A DNA stretch of 64,000 nucleotides, from positions 45,213-109,212 of the forward strand of contig NHBK01000027.1 of assembly GCA_002173095.1 (NCBI GenBank), written 5' to 3'. The notes below the pieces were generated by a model. The model ran no database searches. It was not told the origin of the DNA and saw nothing but the letters and a program-made list of their open reading frames with translations. Positions within the stretch are counted from its first letter, which is position 1; every line of letters begins with the position of its first letter. This document shows positions 25,454 to 34,921 of this stretch, in pieces. This DNA is from Hyphomonadaceae bacterium TMED5 (GTDB lineage: Bacteria; Pseudomonadota; Alphaproteobacteria; Caulobacterales; Hyphomonadaceae). The translations under genes were made by a program, and so were the position numbers.

Positions 25454-26491
25454 ATGCTTATGAAACGTCTTCCGATCGAAACTAAAGTCGACTTTATGTC
25501 GGTGCGCATGTTCGCATTCGCATTGTCGGCTGTGGCATTGATCGCATCTATTGCACTCGTCCCTATGAAAGGGCTGAACTTCGGTATCGACTTTGCCGGC
25601 GGTATTCTGGTCGAAATCACGAAGCCGGAAGGTTCGCAGATCGAAGATATCCGCGCCATTGCCACGGAGTTGAACCTGAAAGCGCCAAACGTCACTGAAG
25701 CGACAGGTACGGGCGCAAACGCGACAGAGACTTTTGTTATTCGTGCGGCTTTGCCTGATCCAGAAGTTCCGGAAGCTGGCGCTGATGGTGAAGTGGATTC
25801 AGCGGCAGTTGAGGCTGCTATTGATGAACATGAAGTCGACCAGGCCCAACAGCTGATTGATCGACTAGCAGAGGTTTATCCTCCGGGTGATGAAGCAAAC
25901 CCAGCATGGACGGTACTTCGCCGTGATAGTGTCGGGCCACGTGTATCCAATGAGCTTCTGACTGCAGGTGTGACCGCGCTGGCTGTCTCGCTTATATTCA
26001 TGCTCGGCTATATCTGGTTCCGCTTCCAGATCGTCTTCTCGATTGGTGCGGTTCTGGCGCTTCTGCACGACGTTATTCTGACAGTTGGTGTTTTCTCGCT
26101 CTTGCAGATCGATTTTGACCTGACGACAATTGCGGCCCTTTTGACGATTATCGGTTATTCGATGAACGATACCGTGGTTGTTTATGACCGGGTGCGGGAA
26201 GAGCTGCGCAAATATAAGAAAATGCCGCTCATCGACGTCATCAACATGTCACTGAACAAGACGCTTTCACGTACTTTGCTGACGTCTGGTACGACGCTGC
26301 TTGCGCTGATTTCCATCTATCTGCTTGGCGGTGAGGTCCTGCGTGGTTTCTCATTCGCGCTGATCTGGGGCATTGTAATCGGTACGTATTCCTCGATCTT
26401 CATCGCGTCCGCACTTCTGCTCCATACCGGGCTGAAGCGTGAGCCTGAGAAGCTGCAGAGCGCGGAAGACATGTTTACCAGCAAGAGCTAA
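25454..26491 (+). CDS. secF: protein export membrane protein SecF
   Basis: Partner of SecD, 345 residues, six transmembrane helices. GLNFGIDFAGGILVEI opens the periplasmic domain; GYSMNDTVVVYDRVREELRK is the RND motif and LSRTLLTSGTTLLAL follows. The periplasmic domain holds an acidic insertion (about residues 115-140) likely lineage-specific. Start ATG 25454 has AGGAG 7 nt before it; a longer reading frame back to 25346 lies inside secD. Confidence 0.96.
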   Translation: MLMKRLPIETKVDFMSVRMFAFALSAVALIASIALVPMKGLNFGIDFAGGILVEITKPEGSQIEDIRAIATELNLKAPNVTEATGTGANATETFVIRAALPDPEVPEAGADGEVDSAAVEAAIDEHEVDQAQQLIDRLAEVYPPGDEANPAWTVLRRDSVGPRVSNELLTAGVTALAVSLIFMLGYIWFRFQIVFSIGAVLALLHDVILTVGVFSLLQIDFDLTTIAALLTIIGYSMNDTVVVYDRVREELRKYKKMPLIDVINMSLNKTLSRTLLTSGTTLLALISIYLLGGEVLRGFSFALIWGIVIGTYSSIFIASALLLHTGLKREPEKLQSAEDMFTSKS

Positions 26492-26511
26492 GCAAACATG
26501 ACGCATTAAAC

Positions 26512-26547
26512 AACCCCGCCAGGCGACTGGCGGGGTTTTGTTTTTTT
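26512..26547 (+). terminator. terminator after secF
   Basis: Eleven-base-pair perfect stem AACCCCGCCAG / CTGGCGGGGTT with GCGA loop, then TTGTTTTTTT. Lies between the convergent secF and sodB genes and can serve both. Confidence 0.92.
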
Positions 26548-26559
26548 ATGCTCGGTCGA

Positions 26560-27162
26560 TTAAGCGTCAGCGAGGTTCTGGTTCGCGAAGTCCCAGTTCA
26601 CCAGCTCACCGAGGAATGTCTCGATGTATTTTGGACGCGCATTCTGGAAGTCCAGATAGTAAGCGTGTTCCCAGACGTCCATCGTCAGAAGCGGGGTAAC
26701 GCCTTCTTCTGTCAGTGGGGTTTCAGCGTTTGGTGTTTTGCGAACTTCGAGTTTGCCGTTCGCGAGCACTAGCCATGCCCAGCCAGAACCGAACTGAGTT
26801 GCACCCGCTGTAGAGAAAGCTTCTTTGAACGCGTCGTAAGAACCGAAATCGCGATCGATAAGTTCAGCCACCTTACCCGTTGGTGCGCCGCCACCAGCTG
26901 GTTTCATAGAGTGCCAGTAGAATGTGTGGTTCCAGACCTGAGCAGCGTTGTTGAAAACGCCGGCTTTAGATGCGTCGCCAGCAGCGTCCATGATCACTTC
27001 TTCAAGTGACGCGCTTTCGAGCGGGCCGCCTTCGAGGAGTTTGTTCAGATTGGTCACATATGCCTGATGGTGTTTTCCATAGTGGAAATTCAGTGTTTCC
27101 TCAGAGATGTGCGGCGCGAGAGCCGTGCGGTCGTATGGAAGGCTTGGAAGATCGAAAGCCAT
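26560..27162 (-). CDS. sodB: superoxide dismutase, Fe type
   Basis: Cytoplasmic Fe/Mn superoxide dismutase, 200 residues. Metal ligands His27, His79, Asp162 and His166 are in HYGKHH, AAQVWNHTFYW and MDVWEHAYYLDFQN. AAQVWNHTFYWHSM and TQFGSGWAWL suit the iron form. AGAGGAGT precedes ATG 27162. It sits where alphaproteobacteria usually carry a Mth938-domain gene between secF and the NDUFAF6-like gene. Confidence 0.96.
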   Translation of the reverse strand: MAFDLPSLPYDRTALAPHISEETLNFHYGKHHQAYVTNLNKLLEGGPLESASLEEVIMDAAGDASKAGVFNNAAQVWNHTFYWHSMKPAGGGAPTGKVAELIDRDFGSYDAFKEAFSTAGATQFGSGWAWLVLANGKLEVRKTPNAETPLTEEGVTPLLTMDVWEHAYYLDFQNARPKYIETFLGELVNWDFANQNLADA

Positions 27163-27232
27163 GAAGTACTCCTCTTTTTAAATACCGAGCTTTTACGTCA
27201 AGAATGACACTGTTGCGAATATTGGGATAACC

Positions 27233-27925
27233 ATGGCCGAGGCCAAGTACGAAAATTCAGATTTCTTCAAAAGTTTGAATTCTTTCGCGAAAGCTAAGCA
27301 TGAAACGCTCTGGCTTGCATCGCGGTTCCTGCCAAACAGGGCGGAACGTCGACGTGCATTGGCAATTATGTGCCTTGATGGCGAATTCAATCGGATTGCA
27401 TCTATCAGTGATGAAGAGATCGTCTCTCAGATTCGACTTCAATGGTGGCGCGACGAAATCGAACGGCTTGAAAACGGGCAGGAGCCACAGCAAACAGATG
27501 CGGCTCTGTCTCTGGCCTATCTGATAGCTAACCATTCACACGATAAGTCAGCCCTTTTGCTTCTGATCGATGCCTATGACGACATAATCTCTCAGAATTC
27601 AGGCGCATATGGGGAAGCGCTGTTCAATCTGTTCGTTTCGGATGAAAGTGCAGCGCTAGCAGCCGGTCGTGTGTTTCAACGCGCCAATCAGGGACAATTG
27701 CCGCCAACATCCATTGAACAGCTCACCGCTCACCTGCAAAGCGTGTCGGACGCTGACTGGCCATGGCTCGCTCTCTTTGTCTTCACAGAGCACTGGCTGA
27801 CCCGCAAAAAAATACCGCCATTGCAAAAGCGTTGGCGGTATTGGGTTGGGTTTGCGAAAGGCGAGGGCGCTCTTAAATCGAAGCTTGAGGCCCTAAGCGC
27901 ACGACTTCAGGCGGTTTCGAGCTGA
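27233..27925 (+). CDS. squalene/phytoene synthase family protein, NDUFAF6-like, without catalytic motifs
   Basis: 230 residues. The fold is recognised by [20 protein letters not shown] and [11 protein letters not shown], the alphaproteobacterial version of the phytoene/squalene synthase family related to the mitochondrial complex I assembly factor NDUFAF6. The two DxxxD metal-binding motifs of real prenyl synthases are absent (the first is replaced by [12 protein letters not shown]), so a synthase function is unlikely. The 3' end overlaps trmFO by 19 bp tail to tail. Conserved neighbour of secDF and trmFO in this class. Confidence 0.8.
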   Translation: MAEAKYENSDFFKSLNSFAKAKHETLWLASRFLPNRAERRRALAIMCLDGEFNRIASISDEEIVSQIRLQWWRDEIERLENGQEPQQTDAALSLAYLIANHSHDKSALLLLIDAYDDIISQNSGAYGEALFNLFVSDESAALAAGRVFQRANQGQLPPTSIEQLTAHLQSVSDADWPWLALFVFTEHWLTRKKIPPLQKRWRYWVGFAKGEGALKSKLEALSARLQAVSS

Positions 27926-29307
27926 GTTTCAATTTTCCATGCCTCGATGTCATCGAGCGCACGTTTCGCCATAACACGCTTTTTCGCCCGGCCTTTTTCC
28001 TTGCCGCGTAGCCGCTTGCCGTTCTCGTCTTTGTTTGGAACCTGATCTGGCACCGGGAAAAGGCCGAAATTCACATTCATGGGCTGGAAGGTGCCCCCGG
28101 CTTCAATATGGCCGCCGGTGATGTGAGTGAGAAGCGCGCCCAACGCTGTCGTAGGTGGCGGCGGAGTGATTTCTTTGCCGAGGCGCTCATATGCTGCAAA
28201 ACGGCCTGCCAGCAGCCCCATTGAAGCGCTCTCCACATAGCCTTCCACGCCGGTTACCTGACCGGCAAATCGCAGGCGCGGCATTTTCTTAAGGCGTAGC
28301 TGGTTATCAATCAGTTTTGGTGAGTTGATGAAGGTGTTGCGGTGAATGCCGCCAAGACGGGTAAAGACTGCATCTTCCAGACCGGGGATCATGCGGAAAA
28401 TATCGGTCTGTGCGCCGTATTTCAGTTTGGTCTGGAAGCCGACCATGTTCCACAGCGTGCCCAGCGCATTATCCTGACGTAGCTGGACGACCGCATGGGC
28501 TTTAATGTCGGGTTGGTGAGCGTTGGTCAGACCGATCGGTTTCATCGGGCCATAGCGAAGCGTCTCACGGCCACGTTCGGCCATGACTTCGATTGGCAGG
28601 CAGCCCTCGAAATACGGCGTGTCCTTTTCCCAGTCTTTGAACTCAGTCTTTTCGCCGTCGATCAGCGCGTCGATGAAGGCATTGTACTGGCCTTCATCCA
28701 TCGGGCAGTTGATGTAGGCGGCTGTGTCGCCGTGCGGGCCGGGTTTATCATAGCGCGATTGGCGCCATGCAATGTCCATATTGACGGAATCGACCTGAAC
28801 GATAGGCGCGATCGCATCGAAGAAGGCCAGATTCTTTTCACCCGTCAGTTCGCCAATCGCTTTAGCCAGAGCCTCTGAGGTAAGCGGACCGGTCGCGATG
28901 ATCACAGAATCCCATTCCTCGGGTGGAATGGTGTCGACTTCTTCGCGCACAATGGTGATGTTTGGATGCGCCTCGAGCTTTGCTGTGATCGCGGCTGAGA
29001 AGCTATCACGGTCGACTGCGAGAGCGGACCCGGCTGGTACCTGATGATGGGCAGCCGTGGAAATGATCAATCCATCGAGGCGACGCATTTCTTCATGAAG
29101 AACGCCGACCGCATTCGTTTCATGGTCATCTGAACGGAAGGAATTAGAGCAAACGAGCTCAGCCAGATGATCTGTCTTGTGCGCATGCGTACCTTTAACG
29201 CCGCGCATTTCGTGCAGGATCACTGGAACGCCGAGATTGGCCGCCTGCCAGGCGGCTTCTGAGCCCGCCATGCCGCCGCCGACAATGTGTATAGGTTTGA
29301 GTGTCAT
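27907..29307 (-). CDS. trmFO: TrmFO, folate/FAD-dependent tRNA (m5U54) methyltransferase
   Basis: Makes ribothymidine at tRNA position 54 with methylene-THF as carbon donor. 466 residues. [17 protein letters not shown] is the FAD dinucleotide loop; [19 protein letters not shown] carries the active-site Cys and is diagnostic for TrmFO against Gid[19 protein letters not shown] is the second FAD region. A basic C-terminal tail ([15 protein letters not shown]) may bind tRNA. Confidence 0.96.
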   Translation of the reverse strand: MTLKPIHIVGGGMAGSEAAWQAANLGVPVILHEMRGVKGTHAHKTDHLAELVCSNSFRSDDHETNAVGVLHEEMRRLDGLIISTAAHHQVPAGSALAVDRDSFSAAITAKLEAHPNITIVREEVDTIPPEEWDSVIIATGPLTSEALAKAIGELTGEKNLAFFDAIAPIVQVDSVNMDIAWRQSRYDKPGPHGDTAAYINCPMDEGQYNAFIDALIDGEKTEFKDWEKDTPYFEGCLPIEVMAERGRETLRYGPMKPIGLTNAHQPDIKAHAVVQLRQDNALGTLWNMVGFQTKLKYGAQTDIFRMIPGLEDAVFTRLGGIHRNTFINSPKLIDNQLRLKKMPRLRFAGQVTGVEGYVESASMGLLAGRFAAYERLGKEITPPPPTTALGALLTHITGGHIEAGGTFQPMNVNFGLFPVPDQVPNKDENGKRLRGKEKGRAKKRVMAKRALDDIEAWKIETQLETA

Positions 29308-29337
29308 GCCGCTAAATTGGGTAAGCGGCGGCGCGCG

Positions 29338-30177
29338 TCAACCGGATTGTTTCGGTGCAGCTGAGATCGTTGGTTTTGGCAAATGGTTTCGGGACCAGTT
29401 CATGAGCTCAATTCCGGGCCAAAGCATAAGCTTGAAATAATTGTGGCGGGGTGTGCCTTCAAACCCAAGCGGGACTTTGCATGGCCCAGGAACCCGATAG
29501 GTTCCGAACATCACATCCCAGAATGCAAAGATGTTCGCAAAGTTGGTATTGTGCGCGGCTTCTTCCTCAGCATGGTGCCATTGGTGGAAGCGGGGCGTAG
29601 CGATGACTTTGATCAAAGGCCCGAAATGAATGTCAGCGTCGATATGTACAAAGCGATTATACATTCCAAAGAAAAGCGCCAGCCCGGCTGCGCCAACCGG
29701 CGGTAATCCGATCCAGCTGAGGAATAGCGTGTAAGTCGCTGACATCATGACGGATTCGAGGACGTGAATGCGCAGTGACGTAGTGTGATTCATGTCTGTG
29801 TCGGAGTGGTGGACTGCGTGAATGGACCAGAAGCCCTTCGTATGAAGAAGGCGGTGGCACCAATAGTCCGCGAAGTCATGAAGAATGATAGCGAAAACGA
29901 TCAAAGCTGCGAGCGGAAAGCCATTCCAGAACGCCACAGGCACGTGTGGAATGTGTAGTGCTTCGTAAAGCTGACGGAACGCATCGTTCAGTAGGAAAAC
30001 TGCGGGCGCGATCAGTATGTGCGTCACACTCATCGCAATATTGGTGAGGCCGGATTGTCGAACGCCTTTTGTCCAATGAACCGCAGACATGCCATTCTTA
30101 TAGACCGAAATCGCGGTCGATACGCAGAACGGCAAAAAATAGAGAAATATGGACGTAACCAATATTGATTGAAGCAT
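29338..30177 (-). CDS. sterol desaturase / fatty acid hydroxylase family membrane protein
   Basis: 279 residues, about four to six membrane helices, di-iron oxygenase type. All histidine clusters are present: H108RLLH112, H120AVHH124 and H198QWHH202. Such enzymes hydroxylate or desaturate fatty acids, carotenoids, sterols or ornithine lipids; which substrate applies here cannot be read from sequence. AGGAGACGGG precedes ATG 30177. 30 bp separate it from trmFO on the same strand, so they may be co-transcribed. Confidence 0.88.
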   Translation of the reverse strand: MLQSILVTSIFLYFLPFCVSTAISVYKNGMSAVHWTKGVRQSGLTNIAMSVTHILIAPAVFLLNDAFRQLYEALHIPHVPVAFWNGFPLAALIVFAIILHDFADYWCHRLLHTKGFWSIHAVHHSDTDMNHTTSLRIHVLESVMMSATYTLFLSWIGLPPVGAAGLALFFGMYNRFVHIDADIHFGPLIKVIATPRFHQWHHAEEEAAHNTNFANIFAFWDVMFGTYRVPGPCKVPLGFEGTPRHNYFKLMLWPGIELMNWSRNHLPKPTISAAPKQSG

Positions 30178-30296
30178 TTCCCGTCTCCTGCACGAATTTT
30201 GCGGGAGTGAGCTTTCAATTCATTGTCCAAAATCGATTGAATTTGACGGAGTTCTGTCCCAAGTGATGCGGAGTTTAAGTTCGTCAGGGGATTCTC

Positions 30297-31166
30297 GTGT
30301 CGCAGCAGTCAGGTCAGCTACCCATTCTAGATGCCGCACGGTATAGCTGGCAGTTTGCGATGACAGCCTTCCTTCCGACCCTGCCTGCTTATCTGGTTCG
30401 AGCACTGGTCACGGGCGCGGTTATCGCTGCTACGCTTTCCAGCCTGTCTGAGGGGGCTTTTCCGCTCGACTTTATTGGAAATGTGCTCGGACTTTTCATC
30501 TCAATCAGCTGTCTGGCAATGACCTTGCGTCTTGCGATGAAGGGTGAATTTGACGGCTTTACCGGCCTCAAATTTGGCGTCGAAGAGGCACGCCTCCTTC
30601 TGGCCAATCTAATGTACTTCCTGGTGCTCTTTGTGCTCGGCTTCGTTGCGATCGTTCTTGGCAGTATTTTCGTTGGGATCATTATGGCGAGCGTGGCCCC
30701 GGATTTGGATGCCATGGCCACGAACCAAGAAGCCGCACAACAATATATGATTGAGTTTTTTGGCACCCCGGCAGGCGTTGTCGTCGCAATTCTGATGATC
30801 GCTGTGGTCGCGTTTCCTTTGCTCTATTTCTCCGCCCGCCTCATTAATTTTCCAGCAGCGACGCTGGCACGTCAAAAGATCATGATGTTCGAAACCTGGA
30901 GCTGGACGAAGGATCAGGTCTGGCGGGTCGTGGCAGCGATCGTTGTCACGATGGCACCTGTTTCGGTAATTTCGTTGCTTGGCATATGGATCGCCAGTTC
31001 GCTCACTGGAATGCCGCTTTTCGGTTCCCCCGAAGACATTGCCGCTGTTTCTCCGCTGAGCGGTTTTGTCTATGGAGCGCTCGCTGGCGTGTTTTCGATT
31101 CCGACATATTTGTGCGGCGCAGCCCTCTCGGTATACATGTTCAAAGGGTTTGATCCGCAGCGATAG
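30297..31166 (+). CDS. integral membrane protein, unknown
   Basis: 289 residues with about six hydrophobic segments (near 20-50, 55-75, 98-130, 155-180, 205-230 and 250-280). No catalytic or transport motif recognised. Start GTG 30297 has AGGGG 6 nt before it. It runs tail to tail with uvrA, 9 bp apart, and its terminator hairpin is built from the last codons of uvrA. It is divergent from the sterol-desaturase gene. Confidence 0.78.
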   Translation: MSQQSGQLPILDAARYSWQFAMTAFLPTLPAYLVRALVTGAVIAATLSSLSEGAFPLDFIGNVLGLFISISCLAMTLRLAMKGEFDGFTGLKFGVEEARLLLANLMYFLVLFVLGFVAIVLGSIFVGIIMASVAPDLDAMATNQEAAQQYMIEFFGTPAGVVVAILMIAVVAFPLLYFSARLINFPAATLARQKIMMFETWSWTKDQVWRVVAAIVVTMAPVSVISLLGIWIASSLTGMPLFGSPEDIAAVSPLSGFVYGALAGVFSIPTYLCGAALSVYMFKGFDPQR

Positions 31167-31193
31167 GCTGAAGATTTAGTCTTCAGCCTTTTT
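31165..31193 (+). terminator. terminator of the membrane protein gene, inside the uvrA 3' end
   Basis: Perfect 10-bp stem AGGCTGAAGA / TCTTCAGCCT, loop TTTAG, then TTTT. It spans the stop of the plus-strand gene and the last codons and stop of uvrA. There is no U-run on the minus strand, so it acts only on plus-strand transcripts. Confidence 0.8.
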
Positions 31194-34091
31194 GCGTGCC
31201 ACTTCATTGCGAGCCTTTCGACGGGCATCGCTGCGTGCTTCCTGACGTTCGAAAGTTTCTTTCAGGAAGCGTCCCGTCCAGCTGCGGTCAACCTTGATCA
31301 CGTCTTCTGGCGTACCGGCAGCAACCAATTCACCGCCGCCATCGCCGCCTTCAGGGCCAAGGTCCAGAATCCAGTCTGCCGTTTTGATGACATCCAGATT
31401 GTGCTCAATCACGACGACCGTATTGCCATTATCGACCAGTTCATGGAGCACTTCGAGCAGCTTTCTCACATCTTCAAAATGAAGGCCGGTGGTTGGTTCG
31501 TCCAGAATGTAGAGTGTGCGCCCCGTGGCGCGCTTAGACAGTTCCTTGGCGAGTTTTACGCGTTGGGCTTCACCACCTGACAGCGTGTTCGCCTGTTGGC
31601 CGACCTTGATATAGGAGAGGCCGACGCGGTTCAGGGTTTCCATTTTAGTGCGAATGGACGGAACGGATGAGAAGAAATCTTCGGCTTCTTCAATCGTCAT
31701 ATCCAGCACGTCCGCGACGGATTTGCCCTTATACAGGACTTCCAGCGTCTCGCGGTTATAGCGCTTGCCCTTACAGACATCGCAAGTGACGTACACATCC
31801 GGAAGGAAGTGCATTTCGATCTTGATGACGCCGTCGCCCTGACAGGCTTCGCACCGGCCGCCCTTCACGTTGAATGAGAAGCGACCGGGCTTATAGCCGC
31901 GCTGTTTTGCTTCAGGCAGCCCAGCAAACCAGTCACGTATCGGGCCAAAAGCTCCGGTGTAGGTCGCAGGATTGGAGCGCGGCGTACGGCCAATTGGCGA
32001 CTGGTCGATGTCGATGACTTTATCGAGGTGCTGAAGGCCCTCAGTGCCTTCATGCGGGGCAGGCACGGTCTGCGCTTTCATCAGCTTTCTTGAAAGCGCC
32101 TTTTGAAGCGTTTCGATGATGAGCGTTGATTTGCCGCCGCCCGATACGCCTGTCACACAGGTGAAGGTCGCCAGAGGGATTTCGACGCTGACATCTTTAA
32201 GATTGTTTCCGCGCGCGCCGAGGAGTTTGATCGACTTGGTTTTCTTCGACCAACGACGCCGCTCTGGAATTTCGATTTCCCGTGCACCGGACAAATACAT
32301 GCCCGTCATGCTTTTAGGGTCGGCGATAATTTCTTCAGGTGTGCCCTGAGAGACAATTTCACCGCCATGCACGCCCGCTGCCGGTCCCATATCGATGACA
32401 TGGTCAGCAGTGAGGATCGCGTCTTCATCATGCTCTACAACGATGACAGAGTTTCCGAGGTCGCGAAGATGTTTCAGCGTGTCGAGCAAACGCTCATTAT
32501 CGCGCTGGTGAAGGCCAATGCTGGGTTCATCCAGAACGTAAAGAACGCCGGTCAGACCAGAGCCGATCTGGCTTGCGAGGCGGATACGCTGGCTTTCGCC
32601 GCCCGAGAGCGTGCCTGAAGAGCGAGACATGTTGAGATAGTCGAGCCCCACATCATTCAGGAATTTGAGACGGTCTTTGATTTCCTTCAGAATGCGTGAT
32701 GCAATCTCGACCTTTTGTGGGGTGAGATGGCCTTCCACTCCGGAAAACCAGTCATTGGCTTCCTTGATAGAAAAAGCAGAAGCCTCTGAAATATCCTTCA
32801 TGCCGATTTTTACCGCGAGCGCTTCTGGCTTCAGGCGTTTGCCTTTACAGGTCGGGCAGGGTTGGGCGGACTGGAATTTGGCAATTTCTTCACGGACCCA
32901 TGCGCTGTCTGTTTCGCGCCAGCGTCTTTCCATATTTGGGATAACGCCTTCGAAGGCTTTCTTCACTTCATAGCGGCGCAGACCATCATCATAAACGAAC
33001 TGCACTTCTTTTCCGCCAGTGCCATTCAGAATGATGTTCTGGACCTCATCAGAGAGCGCGGACCATTTCTCAGACATTTTGAACTTAAATGCTTTGGCGA
33101 GCGCCTGAAGCGTTTGTGTCTGATAGGGCGACGTCGTCTTCGCCCAGGGGGCGATAGCACCATCCTGGAGGTTCTTGTCGCGCTCTGGAACGATGAGTTC
33201 CGGATCGATCTTCAATTGCTCGCCAAGACCGTCACATGTAGGGCAGGCGCCAAATGGATTGTTAAATGAAAACAGACGAGGCTCAATCTCTGGGATCGAG
33301 AAGCCGGACACAGGACATGAGAAGTTTGCTGAGAGCAAAATTCGTTCTGCGCTTTCGCCTTCCTTCGCGTCGGCAAATTCAGCAATCGCAATACCGTCTG
33401 CAAGATCGAGCGCCGCTTCAAAGCTCTCTGCCAGACGCTGATCCATACCTTCGCGAACAACCACGCGGTCCACAACCACGTCGATATCGTGTTTGAATTT
33501 TTTATCGAGCGTTGGCGGTTCTTCCAGAGAGTAGAACTCGCCATCCACTTTTACGCGCTGAAAGCCCTTTTTCAGCAGCTCAGCCATCTCTTTGCGGTAT
33601 TCGCCTTTACGGCCGCGTACCATTGGCGCGAGCAAATAAAGGCGTGTGCCTTCCTCAAGTGAGAGAATGCGATCTACCATCTGGCTGACCGTCTGGCTCT
33701 CAATTGGAAGTCCGGTTGCAGGGGAATAGGGCGTTCCGACGCGCGCCCAGAGCAGGCGCATATAGTCATAGATTTCAGTAACAGTGCCAACGGTCGAACG
33801 TGGATTGCGACTGGTCGTTTTCTGTTCGATTGAAATGGCGGGCGATAGCCCTTCAATGCTTTCCACATCCGGCTTTTGCATCAATTCGAGGAACTGACGG
33901 GCATAGGCGGAAAGGCTTTCGACATAGCGACGCTGGCCTTCAGCATAGATGGTGTCGAAGGCGAGTGAGGACTTGCCCGAGCCGGACAGGCCGGTCATCA
34001 CCACTAGCTTGCCGCGAGGGATGTCCACATCGACATTTTTCAGATTGTGTTCCTTCGCGCCGCGCACGCGAATTTCTGAAAGTTCACTCAT
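31176..34091 (-). CDS. uvrA: UvrABC excinuclease subunit A
   Basis: Damage-recognition ATPase of nucleotide excision repair. 971 residues with two ABC modules: Walker [13 protein letters not shown] near the start and [10 protein letters not shown] in the second half, signatures [19 protein letters not shown] and [19 protein letters not shown], and zinc-binding Cys clusters CPTCDG, CPTCKG, CEACQG and CDVCKG. The lysine/arginine-rich tail ends in KKAED. Expression should be SOS-controlled: a LexA box lies in the shared upstream region with ssb. Confidence 0.97.
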   Translation of the reverse strand: MSELSEIRVRGAKEHNLKNVDVDIPRGKLVVMTGLSGSGKSSLAFDTIYAEGQRRYVESLSAYARQFLELMQKPDVESIEGLSPAISIEQKTTSRNPRSTVGTVTEIYDYMRLLWARVGTPYSPATGLPIESQTVSQMVDRILSLEEGTRLYLLAPMVRGRKGEYRKEMAELLKKGFQRVKVDGEFYSLEEPPTLDKKFKHDIDVVVDRVVVREGMDQRLAESFEAALDLADGIAIAEFADAKEGESAERILLSANFSCPVSGFSIPEIEPRLFSFNNPFGACPTCDGLGEQLKIDPELIVPERDKNLQDGAIAPWAKTTSPYQTQTLQALAKAFKFKMSEKWSALSDEVQNIILNGTGGKEVQFVYDDGLRRYEVKKAFEGVIPNMERRWRETDSAWVREEIAKFQSAQPCPTCKGKRLKPEALAVKIGMKDISEASAFSIKEANDWFSGVEGHLTPQKVEIASRILKEIKDRLKFLNDVGLDYLNMSRSSGTLSGGESQRIRLASQIGSGLTGVLYVLDEPSIGLHQRDNERLLDTLKHLRDLGNSVIVVEHDEDAILTADHVIDMGPAAGVHGGEIVSQGTPEEIIADPKSMTGMYLSGAREIEIPERRRWSKKTKSIKLLGARGNNLKDVSVEIPLATFTCVTGVSGGGKSTLIIETLQKALSRKLMKAQTVPAPHEGTEGLQHLDKVIDIDQSPIGRTPRSNPATYTGAFGPIRDWFAGLPEAKQRGYKPGRFSFNVKGGRCEACQGDGVIKIEMHFLPDVYVTCDVCKGKRYNRETLEVLYKGKSVADVLDMTIEEAEDFFSSVPSIRTKMETLNRVGLSYIKVGQQANTLSGGEAQRVKLAKELSKRATGRTLYILDEPTTGLHFEDVRKLLEVLHELVDNGNTVVVIEHNLDVIKTADWILDLGPEGGDGGGELVAAGTPEDVIKVDRSWTGRFLKETFERQEARSDARRKARNEVARKKAED

Positions 34092-34149
34092 TGGGACATT
34101 CTGCCTGTGTTGAAGGGGCGGGAGTTTGTTAATACGAAGTGAATCACAA

Positions 34150-34178
34150 TTGACATACAGAACAAAAAAAGAACAAAT
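34150..34178 (+). promoter_or_regulatory. possible ssb promoter
   Basis: TTGACA (34150-34155), a perfect -35, with the LexA box filling the 17-bp spacer and a weak -10 (ACAAAT at 34173-34178, or CAAATA one base on). Confidence 0.4.
34160..34174. promoter_or_regulatory. LexA (SOS) box between uvrA and ssb
   Basis: GAAC-AAAAAAA-GAAC, an exact alphaproteobacterial LexA site (GTTC-N7-GTTC read on the minus strand), in the 200-bp gap between the divergent uvrA and ssb genes. It overlaps the likely ssb promoter spacer. Confidence 0.85.
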
Positions 34179-34291
34179 AGCAAGATGTTCGGGAAACTGT
34201 CAGGAATTCTTCCTTTTGTCTCGCGACGTGACAGACATTTCCGCTAACATCGTTCAGATTCGACGATTTGGGCTCAAGAAGGAAATAGGCA

Positions 34292-34774
34292 ATGGCGGGT
34301 TCGGTAAATAAAGTAATTCTGGTCGGAAATCTTGGGCGTGACCCGGAAATCCGTTCCATGAATAGCGGAGGCTCGATCGCCAATCTGAGTGTTGCGACCT
34401 CTGAGTCATGGCGTGACCGTAACACCGGTGAGCGCCGTGAAAAGACGGAATGGCACCGTGTGGTGATCTTTTCAGAAGGTCTGGTGAAAATCGCGGAACA
34501 ATATCTTCGTAAAGGCTCGAAGGTTTATGTTGAAGGTCAGCTCGAGACCCGTAAGTGGACAGACCAGAGCGGCCAGGAAAAATACTCAACGGAAGTCGTT
34601 CTTCGTAACTTCAATTCCACGCTGACAATGCTCGATGGTCGTGATGGACCACAGGGCGGCGGCATGGGTGGCGGCGGTGGCCGTATGGACGATTCCGGGT
34701 ATGGCGCGCCACGTTCAATGGACGGTCCGAAGCAGGACTTCTCTCAGGATATGGATGACGAGATTCCATTCTAG
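34292..34774 (+). CDS. ssb: single-stranded DNA-binding protein
   Basis: 160 residues. OB fold from [19 protein letters not shown] through [17 protein letters not shown], a glycine-rich linker ([10 protein letters not shown]) and the acidic tip DDEIPF that recruits repair and replication partners. AAGGAAATAGG precedes ATG 34292. SOS box upstream, terminator 27 bp after the stop. Confidence 0.97.
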   Translation: MAGSVNKVILVGNLGRDPEIRSMNSGGSIANLSVATSESWRDRNTGERREKTEWHRVVIFSEGLVKIAEQYLRKGSKVYVEGQLETRKWTDQSGQEKYSTEVVLRNFNSTLTMLDGRDGPQGGGMGGGGGRMDDSGYGAPRSMDGPKQDFSQDMDDEIPF

Positions 34775-34800
34775 GATCTGTGGGCATCGCAAAATTCGAA

Positions 34801-34834
34801 AACGCCGGGACATGTTCCCGGCGTTCTTTGTTTT
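34801..34834 (+). terminator. terminator after ssb
   Basis: Perfect 10-bp stem AACGCCGGGA / TCCCGGCGTT, loop CATGT, then CTTTGTTTT. It isolates the following glycosyltransferase gene from ssb. Confidence 0.9.
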
Positions 34835-34921
34835 ATCAAATGAGCTCCAGTGCCTGCCCAACAATCAAGCCAGATAATTCATGTAAATTCTACAAAAACT
34901 TCTGAGATTACATGTCCACGG

